Assembly: GCA_002224055.1 (NCBI GenBank)
Contig: AZLU01000064.1
Location: 86,163 to 150,162 of the forward strand
DNA length: 64,000 bases
Direction of reading: 5' to 3'
Origin: Pezizomycotina sp. ARF18
Lineage: Eukaryota > Ascomycota
A program made the position numbers and the translations under genes. The notes beneath the pieces are model-generated. The model was given only the letters and a program-made list of their open reading frames with translations, was not told the origin of the DNA and searched no databases. This document shows positions 34,101 through 45,976 of this stretch, piece by piece; within the stretch, counting starts at the first letter, position 1, and every line of letters starts with the position of its first letter.

Positions 34101-36762
34101 GATAAATTACGCGCCTCGTGATGCAATATACAGCAAAGCCTTGGGAATTTACTTGGAAATTCCGAGCGCTGCTGGATAATTACTTAAGTAGAGCGTCTAT
34201 CTTCAATGCCACCAATGCCTATTTGGGATACTTCCTTCGACATTCAGTCCCTTACATCAATCCTAACTTTCCCCTAATTAAGCTAGAGCTATTGTCGTTC
34301 TACACTCGATATAAGGATCAAGTCGCGCGACGATAGCATACGAAATGCTGTTATATGAAATGTAAGAGCCGTTCGAAAATTGAATGATTGACAAAAAAAG
34401 GGCACTTCACATAAGCGTTATGTTGCTGGATTCTTCTCGCCCTATAGCGCCCAATTACGCATTGTAGTGAAATCTAGCAGGCTAAATGCTCGGATCAGAA
34501 AGAAGTCCAACATAAACATAGCATTGCGGCCACTTCCGTAAGACGTCGGAAATCTCGACTGGATAGCTATCTTACTTTGCGACTTGCCGTGCGATAGTAT
34601 ATTAAGTCTAACGCAATCCGACTGATAACTCGTAGGAAAACGATAGCGTCTCTACGAACGTTACATAAACAAAGAACAAAGAATGTATGTGGGTAGCGGT
34701 TTGTATCAAATATGATTTCAAAAATTAGACACGCGTCTTATCTTAAGCTCCCGATGTTTCCATTTAAACCAAGCGCAGTAAATAAGGATAAGAAGTAGAC
34801 CCAATCGCTATAGAATCTAGCCTACCGGTTGATAGTGATTGGGAACCAATAATATACATTCGGTGTAAAATAACTTCAAGTGTGCACGGATTCCCACCTG
34901 TATATACCATTAACTTGGCCATTCGAAGACTACAAATAAGAGTTGGACTTCTCAATATAAACAATATCTACTACACCCGCGTCTAAGAACTCCATATATC
35001 TGATACTTCGTCAATCAGCGAATGCCTTACTTCCGGGCCATACGCGAATTAAAGACGTACAACTCATAGAAGGCCACCATCCTCGGAACCTGAACTCGGT
35101 TATAGTTACGAAGTTGTGGACAGTGACTAACTTATATTGAGCAGCCTATGACCTCTTAAAGACCATAGATAATGCCCTTTTCTATGATTTTGAATGCTCC
35201 TTAGCTATGGATAGATTAACGATTAGGTTTCGCGATGCAGCAGTCATATCTGGAAGAACCGAGCCGGAAATATTCAATACCATACGAAACAACGCCATTG
35301 TCCGTCAGCAAAAGGCGCAGGCTCCGACCCGTTATAGAGTTCAATGTTGGGCTAAGTTGCGACATTTATGTGGAATGTCACAGGAAGAGTCTAACTAACC
35401 TTGCACCCCTCCTATGTCAAAGAGATACCCCACCGGCCGATACTTGTAGCGCAGTTTCTCAGAAGTGTAGGGTTCCGCTATCCAAAATATACAAAAGAAA
35501 ATCCCAGATCTCCAAACTGTTCACGTATACGACTTGATCTGGAACGTCGGAAAAAAGATGGTAGCCGGATGACAGGAGTATTTCAGGGAGCGTAAAACCG
35601 AGCGCGGAGTGACCGTTGATACATGTTATATTGCCTATAGCTATCGGAAAAGAAACACTTTGGAACAACAACGAGCAGTCTATAGCCTCAAAGACACAAT
35701 ACGCGTTGATGTCCCGGATGATAGGACATGTTTAATCCGAGTGACAACTAATAGCCAATCTGTATTCGGCCGTTCGCTGGGAATGTACCGTACCCTTATA
35801 TAAGCTAATGTCTCAATCAGCTAGGACTCCCTCATAGTCTAAGCCAGAGATGATCAGAAATGGAAACAGAAGGCCTACTATAAAGGAGAAGTTAACCACC
35901 TAAACTAAAAAACTATAAAGGGTTTTGAACGGGAGATGAGTATCGGGAGATACAGTCTCCATGTTAAGTATCACTCCTGTTTATTGCCCGGGCTGTCGAG
36001 AGGGTACCACGATACATACAAGGACGCGCGAGCTGCGTTAAAGAAACGTACCGGATGCCAGACTTTCCAGACTTCCCCTACCAACTCGAAATTCACGGTT
36101 CTACTCTGCTTGTTTTACGCAGCCGTCAAAGGGATCCAGATATAGGAAGTTGGTAATCTAGAAGGAAATTGGTTCACCGGAGATAGAGCTAGCCTTTAAT
36201 ATAAATATCCAGTCGAAAGATAATTCGTAGTCCGCCCCCGGTGTGAATTGCTATTGATGTGCCTGTTTCCATCAGTCTAAACTCTGAACATAACTCTAAA
36301 GCAAACATAGACCACTGATACTTGAGTGCGACGTTATCTAATCTCTCGTATCATAGACGGTGGAAATCTCTTCTGGCATACCGCATGGCATACTGCAATA
36401 GTAGTCATCTATCAATGAAGCAACATCGGTGCTTTTGGGATACGAGGTGGAAGAGAACGGAATAACTTCGCAACTAATTATCCTTCCTAATATTTGATTT
36501 TGATATATATCGGACTTCAAAGTCGTCTGAAAAACGAACTATTTGTCTCGATCTAATCCTCCGGAAGGGCCATCCACCATCCGTAGGAGCTAGAAACTCA
36601 ACAATGGCACCGTGTCGAGGTGTACTGCAGCAATCAACCTTTTTCCGGGTATACTTGTACTTCTGCATGGAAACATTCGATTTCTTCAGGCTGCTAGCTT
36701 TTGGTTTTTGTCTAATAGCTTATAAAAATATATAAGATCTTTCTTTTATTCTTAAGTTGCTT

Positions 36763-36764
<2 letters not shown>

Positions 36765-36801
<37 letters not shown>
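36765..36801 (+). repeat. T37 homopolymer, longest in the window
   Basis: Thirty-seven uninterrupted T. The composition downstream is similar, with no sign of a transposon tail or target duplication. Confidence 0.85.
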
Positions 36802-36802
<1 letters not shown>

Positions 36803-37150
36803 TATATATGTACTTAAGTGATTTTATTCCTTACATAAGTGCTTAAAAAAATCAATTTAAACGCAACAGCAGTCTTCCAGCTTGAGTTCGAACTAAAGGA
36901 GTGGCCAACAGCTTCTCGCACTTGATCTGTCCTCAGGAGCGCGCAGAAATGGCGTTGCCCGCGAATCTAGCGTCGACTTCGTGCATCTCAGCGGGGCTCA
37001 CCGCTTTCGCAAATGTCGACTTTGAATAATGCTCTACTTCAGATCCTCCACCTGCCAATCTCCAATAGGCCACTCAGTAGCCTTCCTAGATAACATGATC
37101 TCATACCCATCCTGTAAGCTTTCGGAAAGAATTCTCGATCTTGAGCAGTT

Positions 37151-37192
37151 GAAGGCTATTTGGACCCAGTCGAAGGTTATTTGGACCCAGCC
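37151..37192 (+). repeat. 21-bp tandem duplication
   Basis: Two copies of GAAGGNTATTTGGACCCAGNC, differing at two positions. In one frame this encodes a KAIWTQS/KVIWTQP repeat, inside a 77-codon open frame (37029-37262) that I do not otherwise support. Confidence 0.8.
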
Positions 37193-39185
37193 GACATTTG
37201 TGTATATAAGCGATTCATCATTGACCTGGTTCGAAAGGAAGATAGCTGTTCTTGGCTTATAATTGAAACGCGATAGCGCATTCTTTTCGAATTGTGTTAC
37301 GGTAATACAATATAATCAGACCCGTTACAGCGTTCCGGAAATTGCAAACCGCTAGTAGGTGCTCCTCCGTGAGATCTCGAGGAGTTTTAAGAGGGTTTCT
37401 GTCAAGAAGTATGTTAGCAAGTCCTCGTCCGTCGTCCCATCGAGTCTGATTAGATTCTAACCTTGAAATATCGGCTGCTCGAATCATAGTCCTAGAGTCA
37501 AAGAGCCGGCGTAGATTGAAAATAACTTCCTCCGCAGAGACTGTTCGGTTAGAGGTGAAAGGATAGAGCGAGAAGGAAAGTACTGCAATGGCGTCGGTGT
37601 GGTGTTCAGGGAGCGTCGGGGGCCAAAGACTTCAATATGACCAGCTAGTGTTCAAGTGGAGTTAATGTTTAGACTGTGGATAGTCCTAAATGACAACTAG
37701 CAATCACTTAAGTAAGCTTGTATTCGAATGATATTGATATATATAATAGTCATCGTAGTCGTTTTTTATAGTGCTTATTCAAGTGTGTCAACTAGACAGA
37801 ATAAGTACACTAAGTATAGGTATGAAGACGCAGCTAAAGAGTGTAGCTTTATGGTTATCTGAAGATGAACTCAAATACGTACATTTTCTATAGGGTATAT
37901 CTGTTTGAAGTGTGATACAGTAGTATATACATCGGCGTGGAGCTCAAAGTAATTGGCAAGGTTCAAATCATTACAAGAAGATCATGATTGTTATACCACA
38001 CACTAAAAGGCCGGATATTGGCTCCAAAGGGTCAAGATGAGGCATGAAGGAAATCTTAATATATCATTATTGCGAAAGTTTGCTATTACGATGTCTGCGA
38101 AAACGTAAAATCTTGAAGCAATACTAGAGATCACGGAACCTAATATGCTAATTAGACAGCCAAAAGTAGAACGTTAGCCCTAAATTTTACAATCTATATG
38201 ATATGACCTAGTAATCATATTGGCAGTTCTGAAAAAAAAAAAAAAAAAATCCAAGGTAAATAAATGCAAGCGTACTACTAGGTAATTATACGTAGCGGGA
38301 GAGTTAGCATTGACATGAGCTTAAATCGTATATGTATCCTTGAGGGGACAGGCGTCCGGCTTATGGTCTTTTCTTTCTGACCTTTAGCAGCAATACGTTT
38401 CCGCGCTATAGTGACGTCTTCCATCGGACCCTTAGACTAAGACCCCGTTTATCAAATGCAGGTGGGTTTGAAATATTTGTTGAGAAAACGGATCTTTTGG
38501 GGGTCTCGGGGGGTTCGGTTCCGGCGGCCGTCTCTCCCCTTGTTTCTATATCAGCAGACCCACATAACGGCTACAAGGGGGAGGAGAAACGTTCCCTAGG
38601 GGCCCTTCTCCATTCTCAAAGACCGTTGAGGCAGGCAGCCTCTGAGGCCAGATAGTTCCATTGCAAAAGAAGCACGGTGAAGATATTTCGTAAGTTTTCT
38701 AAGATAACAGTCTTCTTATTCTATCCCATAGTCGTATTGATAAACAAAAAGTTCCCGGTGGAGTTTCCTGTTATTTCCTTTTTTTTTCCTATTGCCTTCC
38801 CAAAAGCCGCCAACACAACCCTAGACGGGAGCCAACAAGTTCGGTCCAGACTCAGGGTCCCCCGATCTCGCTTGACAATTGGATTGTTGGCCTCTTACTG
38901 CAATCTTTCTGTTGTTAAAATATCTCACCGCTTCTTTGTTCCTTCTTTCTTGCATTATATACACCGTTATCCTCTTTCGCGACATGATTTAGGCGCTTAC
39001 TTGGCTTAGGGTCCTTTTCCGGCGTCGTCGTTTTTGGTCAGCTGTTCACCGTTCTATCAGCCTCTTTATTTGTACAAGCGCTGTAGTACTTTTTCGAATT
39101 TGCGACATAGAGAAAGACCTTGGATGTAGGAAAGAGAGGACAAGACTATCTTCGATCTGATTACTGAGAGGAAGAGATAGGAGAT

Positions 39186-39188
<3 letters not shown>

Positions 39189-39219
<31 letters not shown>
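39189..39219 (+). repeat. T31 homopolymer upstream of spo7
   Basis: T31 ends about 146 bases before the spo7 ATG, in its presumed promoter or leader. Confidence 0.8.
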
Positions 39220-39224
<5 letters not shown>

Positions 39225-39365
39225 AATTTATCCGGTGGTTAGCATTTGCTTGGTCCCTTTAATAAGTGTTTTTTACGAAATTTACACATCTCCAAAAAAA
39301 AACTCTCCCAGAATTCTCAAACGACCCTTTCCGCCGGGACCACTTTTGATGGGACGAGGGTCACG

Positions 39366-41116
39366 ATGACGGCGACACCCGAACAGAAAACGACTCTATC
39401 TCCACGGTCCCATCGTACCCGCTCCTCCTCATCCTCCGCTTCTGCTGCTGCTGCTGCTGCCGCCGCCGCCGCTTCCTTGTCCTCCTCTGGCAGCTCTCCC
39501 ACGCCTCCGACTCGTCCCTCTCCAGCATCAGCAATAGACCAGCTCATCAAAGGCCACCCTGACCCAACCTCCCAAACAGCGCAGAATGCCTCGGCGCAGG
39601 TCCAGCAACCGTCGATAACGACAACAGGTGCTACTCCCCCGCCTTCACCACCGTCCGCTACCTCCCAACAACAACCTCCATCCTCTGCCACAGCCAGCCA
39701 CGCACCGGGCACGGCTCCGGCCCCTCCAAAAACCCGCTCGAAACGCACCCCACATCCCGCCGACGATTTACCTGAACCTCCTGATCCTCGAAGCCTCCCT
39801 GCGCTCGCAGTACCTGAAACTACTCCTCCGCAAGAGAAAGTACACCGTTTCCTGCTGATACTTACGCTATGGACGTCCTACTTCTTCTACGCCGTATACG
39901 TCGTCGGCCCTTCGCCGTACTCGTTCGTCTCGACGTTCCAGAAGTTAGGTTTACTAGGAGGTATCGTTACGGCATTACTATTCTGGATGAGCGGGCTGTA
40001 CGCGAAGACGATGATATGGCCGCGGCGGTTCATCACGAACGCGAAACAAAGGTCTCCGAAATTTCAACGTGAAGCTGGTCATCGTTAAAGGAGGGTTTAA
40101 AGAGAGGATGGAGGGTTGGAAGGAGGTTTTCGTACCGAAGCATCCGTTGGGTTGGAGGTACGGGTTGGGGATAAAGAAGCTACCGACGGAGCAGCTGCAG
40201 TTCCGGGTGGGCGGGCACGCGCATACGCCTTCGCTGACGGGCGGCGGGAGGTCGCGGCAGAATTCCGCGGCGAGCCTATTGCGCCGACCTACGCCGCCGC
40301 TGCAGAGCGCCGTGGAGCTGCTCATGCCGCACGCGCTCACGTCCAGTACGAATAACAGCCGACCCACTCACCGTTCTATCTTCGATAACGAGTGCCGGTG
40401 CAGGACTAGGGGGCCGGTCGCGGTCGCAGTCGCTTTCAAGGAACGCGGAGCCGACGTACCAGTACGACCCGGACGACTTCCTCCCTTCGGGAGCGCACGT
40501 CAAGCTCGTAATCCTCGCAAAGAACTTCTCCGCTGACTTCCGCGAAGGTTGGGAGCTGTACAGGACCGAATACTGGGAGAAAGAAAACGAGCGGCGGGTG
40601 CGGGAAGTCGACGCCATCAAAACCGCTTTAGACGAGACGGCCACCTACCGCCGATGACGAGCACGGGTGTAGTAATGGGCGCGACGACCCCTTCGGGCGG
40701 TAACACGCCGATGAGGGCCGGACGAGCCGCGGTCAGTGGGTCGGCGGTAGTCCCGTGATGACCATGACCACGAGCAGCAGGAGGAACCGCAGCCGGTCGC
40801 GGAGCTCGAACGCGCCGGAGCAGCCCGAGTTTGGCATGAGCAGCATGGCTTCGTCGTCGATATCGGGTCCCGTAGGTCCGCGGGAGCCGGCGAAGAAGCG
40901 GGCGAGTCCGCTGCTGCGGATGCCGATCCCAGGGACGATTTGCCGGAGAGCTCTCACTCGACGCCCAGCGTATCTAGGAGGTCATCGCTGAAGGTTAATC
41001 CAAAGCGGCACTCGATGGGACCCGACGTCGCTAAGCGCGGCGGTGGTGGTGGCGAGCCTAAGAGGCTGTCGTTCCACGAAGGAAGCTTACCTAGCGGCAG
41101 TGGCCCCAGCCCGTAA
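39366..41116 (+). CDS. spo7: Spo7-like regulatory subunit of the Nem1-Spo7 phosphatase (frameshifted)
   Basis: Spo7 anchors and activates the phosphatase Nem1 in the nuclear/ER membrane; the complex dephosphorylates lipin (Pah1) and so controls phospholipid against triacylglycerol synthesis. From ATG 39366 there is a long Ser/Ala/Pro-rich disordered head, then the family core: YLNLLILEASLRSQYL, RKRKYTV, membrane helix LLILTLWTSYFFYAVYVV, second helix LGLLGGIVTALLFWMSG, then GLRNFNVKLVIVKGGF and HPLGWRYGLG. The C-terminal family block is HVKLVILAKNF followed by FREGWELYRTEYWEKENERR. A Ser/Gly-rich tail ends GSGPSP with TAA at 41114. Yeast Spo7 is far shorter; extended tails are usual in filamentous fungi. 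Frame changes near 39766 and 39850, then near 40052 and again in the tail, include both apparent insertions and deletions next to short homopolymers. Confidence 0.85.
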
Positions 41117-42140
41117 AGTCATACCAAAAGCATGATATATCGCGTTAAAATTCGCAAAAATGATTTTCAAGACATTGTCAAATAACGGCGTCAAAAGTCC
41201 ACATGATTACCATTAATTTCCATTTCTTTTTTTCCTCTATCATCGCTCGGATTGCTTCATAATTTTCAATTTTAGGACATTATTCGGGGGGAGTTTTTTT
41301 TTTATTTTTTTTTTTGTATCAATCTTATTTAAGTATTTTAGAGGCTCCTATTTTAACAACTACTAGTAGTAAATAGGTTACATTCAACACTAAGTATAAT
41401 ACGAAAGGCGGTATACTATTTTTGCTACATACGAATTTGCTGCGAGGCTTCAACATTGACAATATGGTAGACATTATGGCTACATATAGTCCAGTATGTA
41501 CTCTGATGACTAGACTGTGCAGTCTATCTGCCATGCGAGTTTTGGCGATATACCTGGTTTTTTACGTGGTCGCTTGCACATCCATCAGATTGCAGTTTCT
41601 CCAGGGTGTCACGAAGGAAACAGATGCAATCACGTTTTGCCAATAATACATTATACGTTGAGCCCTGAAACCCACTCAATGAAGGCAAAGGCGAACAGTA
41701 CTCTATGAAACAAAAATCGGCTTCGAAAACTTGATATTGAAGATATTGAATACAACCTGGTTTGCGCATGCAGTTGTTTCAGCATTTGAACTTTTCTATG
41801 GAAACTCGACATCTGCCGTCAAACACGATTATCCTCAAATAAATATTGAACATGTTTTACGATCGTTAGGATCGTGATATAGACCGACCAACCAGCACCA
41901 TACTCTATCAGAATGTAATTTATTTTGGGTGATTATTTTTTTATTTGTACTCTCGTTTTTATACATAAACATTCATCTTCGACTATATCCTTGGGCACTT
42001 TCTACTTTCCCTAGATTCTGCAGAGCATTGGAAAATTTCGAATTCGTTTTTCTTATTCTAAAATAGTTGGAATGAGGAGCAAGAGGCCGGGTCGCAATGG
42101 CGATAAAGAAATAGCGGCGGTATTCCTTTAAATATCTCAG
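41117..42140. other. intergenic between spo7 and the protease gene
   Basis: AT-rich, with frames under 82 codons and no motif. It probably contains the spo7 3' untranslated region and the protease promoter. Confidence 0.5.
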
Positions 42141-42241
42141 GTCCGACGACGGCGGGGCCTAGCGGTAGCGGACGAACACCGCTTAACGGTTTTAATGGCG
42201 GCAGTGGTCCACGCTCGCCTCTATGTCGCTCTACGACTCGC

Positions 42242-45200
42242 ATGAACAGGGACATCCGCGCAGAGCTGCGCGCGGTACGGTCCGGCGAAGTTCAACGGAA
42301 GAATACGCACGAAGCCAAAGAGAAAGGAAGCAAAGAGGAAACAGAGCAAGTGGAAGTGGAAGACATACCTGTTGACATAGAAGACGGAGACGCAGAAGAG
42401 AGCGAAGAGCCTTTGTACGATCAGCGACCCAGTCTAAGGACTCATCTACGTACCAAAAAGCTACGAGAAGACAATGACGAACTTGACTCCCCAGTCTCCA
42501 TGTTTTCCAAGCGCCCTAAATCAAAGGTACCGAACAACGAATGGGAACGAGTCCCATACACCCATGACGATTTCCGACCTTCAAGGCGGCTACACGAGCA
42601 TTTCGGACTCGAACCGGATGACAGAGCAGCGACATACCTCGTCGCCGAAGAGGAGAAGCTGTACAACCAGCTCTGCCTGATCCCTCCGGACCTCGAGTCA
42701 AACCCGTACATCCAACGCGCGAAACACTGCTTCGATGAAGTCCGGCTGGACGTCCTGAATCTCCTCCGAACAGAAGAAAAATACCAGAACTGCGGATATG
42801 CTCTCCTCTTCTGCGAGTTTGCGTGTTTTTCTTCGATGAGAGACGGACAGAACGGTGCCTGTCTATACCTCATGAGCGACTGCGAGCATCTGAAGAAGTT
42901 ACTACACGATGTGCGAGGTATCGTCTCGGGATATGCGTACGGGAGGCACCTCGATGTTATAGTGCAGAGGGGTACGCCGACGTTATACGGTATGAGAAAT
43001 GCCGGCAGGAAGATCAGAAATCGTATGTCAGCTTTGCTCGGGCGGAGACCGAGGTTCGAGGCAGTGTTTGAGGATTTCGGTGAGGTCTTCGAAAATGCAC
43101 CAGAGGTCCGCGGTTTTAATGCTTCGTTGTACAACCATGCGCCATCGAGCATCGCTAGGTCGACTGGCGGTCGGTTATCAAGCGAGGCAGAAGAGCATTT
43201 CGAGGACGGGGCATCCCTAAGTGATCGCGAAACCACTGCGGAGTATACATCAATCCACAATGACGCGAAGGAATATGATACTGAAGTAGATATCAAAGCC
43301 CTATCCGCCAATGATCCCGAGCATGTCGAGTATACACCCTATGATGTATATGACGACATCGATGACGTTCTGGCCGATCCTGATGCTTCCATGTTCGTAC
43401 ACTTTCCGGCAGGAGATGATGGGTCAGTGTTTGACTCCGATCACGATAACGATCTGGTGTACCCTGCTGAAGATGAAGACGACGATGCCGCTCCCGAAGT
43501 CACGATCAGGTCAGGAAATGATGCCCATATAAGCTCGAACGAAAGCCTCTTCGAGTTCCCGCGCGCTGGTCTGCCTTTCGAAATATACGACGAGAACGAA
43601 GAAAATGAGCCACTCGAGTTCCCAACGCCAGCATACGTTCCCAGCGGTTATTCGGACAAAGAGAACATTCCTCCGCCGCAAACACCCCCTTCGCGAACCG
43701 TACGACCGAATTCATCACCACCCTCGCTACGTGCGCATATAACAACGCTGAGAAAAGGCAGCCTCCAGGAGCCTTCGCTGCTCAAACAACCGAAGGCTAC
43801 AGCCACTGCTACCAAAAAAGCAACAAAATCCGAAGCGAATTATTTCACCGAGTTCCGCGACAGCATCATCAAGACGGACCGGTACTGCAGCTACAACCGC
43901 ATCGACCGCGGGTTCCATTACGGCCTTCGGTACATCTCCCACCTCCCCGTTCCGTCGAGCACCGAGGGTGTCTTAACAGACTACCATAAACGTCCGAACA
44001 TCGGCGAATCCATCAGCCACGGGGACGACGACGACAGCTGCGGAACTTTAGGCGGCTACCTCGTTGACGACGAAACCGGAGAGCAATACGTCCTTACCGC
44101 GTTTCACGTCGTAAACACAGACGTAGAGCTTAGTCGGCCGGTTATAGACGGCGTAAAGAATAGGCAGAGAGTCGTTGCTCCGGCGATAGTAGACTTTCAA
44201 AGTAACCTGGACGGCGTAGAGCACCACAGACTGGGCATCACGGGTGAATTTTATAGAAGCGTTGATTACCGTGACAAAGCTACAGCATCAGAATTGAAAA
44301 GGAGTTGATCAAAATCGAGGACGATATAGAGAAATATCGGGAGGCGAAAACGATATATTTCGGTGAGATAGTGGCATCGGCGTGGAGAAATCGCCGTCGC
44401 GTTAATGACGAGCGTTGTCTGATAGATCTTGCGCTGATCAGGCCAGATCCTGGTGAGTAAATATCTCGTTCATGGAGCTCAGCGCTTTCTTGCTCCATGA
44501 TGCATTGTCATATCATAACAATCTCCATCGATGCTATTTTTTTAATCTCTTTTCTAACAACCTTTTAGGTCGAATCGGGCGGAACACTTTCACCTATTTA
44601 GGTCCCGACAACGCCCACGCAGCACGATACCGTTTAGAAGCCGACGGCTGGGCCAAGCCAACCCTAGGAGCTAAAGTTCTCAAGGTTGGAAGATCGACAG
44701 GTTTGACGAAAGGCACAATAATATCATCAAATGCGGATGTCCGACTCCACGTCAGTAACGACGACAAGGAAACGACGGGTACCGGTCGTGTTCACCAGTA
44801 TTATTGGGAGGTCCAATGTCAAATTGCCACGGCGGGAAGTGAGCCTTGGTTCTCTCAAAGTGGTGATTCGTAAGTTTTTTTTTTTTCTTATCCTGATTTT
44901 TATGATGCCCTCCGGCTAACTATTTGTTTTTTTTTTTTTTTTTTTTTCCTTGTATTGCAGAGGAGCTTTCATACTCAAAGCTCCAACGAGGAAGGGAATG
45001 GCTAACTGGGAAGAGCAGATGCCGCTTGTACCTGTTCCCGCACCCGTTGTTGGCCTCCTATTTGGAGGAGCGGACAGTGTCGAAGGTGTAAGTTTCCTCC
45101 ACATCCAACATACCCAAGTTCACAAAATTAGACTGGCAGTAAGCTGACCAAGAGGATGCTTATTCAGGTCCACCTCACCTTTTTCAACAGCTCCGCAGTC

Positions 45201-45976
45201 GTCAGAGAAGAATTGAAGCGCATGACCGGCCGCGACCTCACCCCAGGAACGTATGTCGCTGGTTCGGAGTGGGACTCGCGTGAATTTGTGCGGCACAACA
45301 AAATCGCGCCAATTCCAGGATTAAAGGCTGACGAATCGGAGGGTAGATGGGCAGTGGATCATCCGTATAGAAACACGAATTCCTTAAGGCAGGCTACGAA
45401 AGAGGTTCCGTCGCCGCATTTGAAAACCGTGCGGAAGCCGACAGAACCAAAATCGGGACAAGAAAAGAAGGTCATAGACGAGCCTAGCGAGAGAAATGGT
45501 AGTAATCCTGACAGGAAGCATACGCTATCGCCTAGGCCTCCAACCCGATAGCACGCAAAGCGAAAGGAAACACTCTAGCAACAAAGCACCCTGCAGGCAA
45601 TAAAGCTGCCGAGCCATCGGTTGGTAAGGCTTCAACCTCAAAGGATGCCATAAGCGGAAAAATGATATTGCTACCAGAGAAGCTCCCTGCTACTCAAAAG
45701 ACCACGAAGCCAGCGATCTCGAAGCGAAAGGCGACTCAACCGGACTGCACAACTGGCAAGAACACCCGGTCGGGGGGAGCTCAGCAAAAGAAGGCTATAG
45801 ATACGTCAATAACTTCTGCCGGAGTAACAGCAGCCAAGAGCACCAAAATCCCTTTACCTTCCAGAAGACAAGTTCCACTGTCGTCACAATCGCCAGCAGT
45901 GTCGGATGATGACACTCCGATTTCCAAACGAACTAGATCGCAAACAAGCCTGGCAAGTGGATATCGTCAAGTATAG
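42242..45976 (+). CDS. trypsin-fold serine protease with long acidic N-terminal region, four exons
   Basis: Secure catalytic triad of a chymotrypsin-fold protease: His622 in VLTAFHVVN (codon 44105-44107), Asp in LIDLALIRPD (44425-44427), and Ser in SQSGDSGAF, whose codon is split TC|A by intron 2. LKVGRSTGLTKGTI is the usual strand before the Ser in trypsin-like fungal proteins. The first 600 residues are novel to me: acidic and disordered at first, then a compact part (YNQLCLIPPDLE, GYALLFCEFACF, GACLYLMSDCEHLKKLL), then an acidic linker. Introns: 44453-44568, 44870-44960 (with T21 near its acceptor), 45088-45167. Exon 4 encodes HLTFFNSSAVVREELKRMTG and a basic Ser/Lys tail; I extend it past the frame change at 45551 to 45976 (KRTRSQTSLASGYRQV). 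A one-base indel near 44285 separates His from Asp. The frame is open upstream to a possible acceptor at 42140, so an earlier coding exon may exist. No signal peptide is seen. Confidence 0.72.
44453..44568 (+). other. protease intron 1
   Basis: Donor GTGAGT, acceptor CCTTTTAG, phase 1. Splicing joins RPDP to GRIGRNTFTYLGPD in frame. Confidence 0.8.
44870..44960 (+). other. protease intron 2, splits the catalytic Ser codon
   Basis: Donor GTAAGT, acceptor TTGCAG; a T21 tract occupies 44927-44947, 13 bases before the acceptor end. The exon ends GGTGATTC and the next begins AGGAGC, giving GDSGAF. Confidence 0.85.
45088..45167 (+). other. protease intron 3
   Basis: Donor GTAAGT, acceptor TTATTCAG, phase 0. 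It joins SVEG to VHLTFFNSS. Confidence 0.8.

Larger units (their letters stand above)
31100..38340. other. 7-kb gene-free AT-rich block with RIP-like bias
   Basis: No open frame reaches 110 codons and no family motif appears on either strand. Hand counts of 60-base lines give TA/AT of 7/6 (32221), 4/3 (35041) and 10/5 (37801), and (CA+TG)/(AC+GT) of 6/7, 5/8 and 5/9; a line at 34501 is weaker (3/4 and 6/8). This pattern fits repeat-induced point mutation or another C-to-T process. No terminal repeats or transposase motifs were seen, so the original elements are old or heavily mutated. Within it lie a T37 run, a 21-bp tandem duplication and an A-rich run near 38233. Confidence 0.45.

Noticed and set aside
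39317-39748. 143-codon minus-strand frame opposite spo7
   Set aside because: Antisense shadow of the Ser/Ala/Pro-rich spo7 N-terminus; its Glu/Ala/Gly composition follows directly from that strand.
42442-43311. 289-codon minus-strand frame opposite the protease
   Set aside because: Shadow of the long intact protease exon; Ser/Arg-rich with no motif, and the plus strand has clear family signatures.
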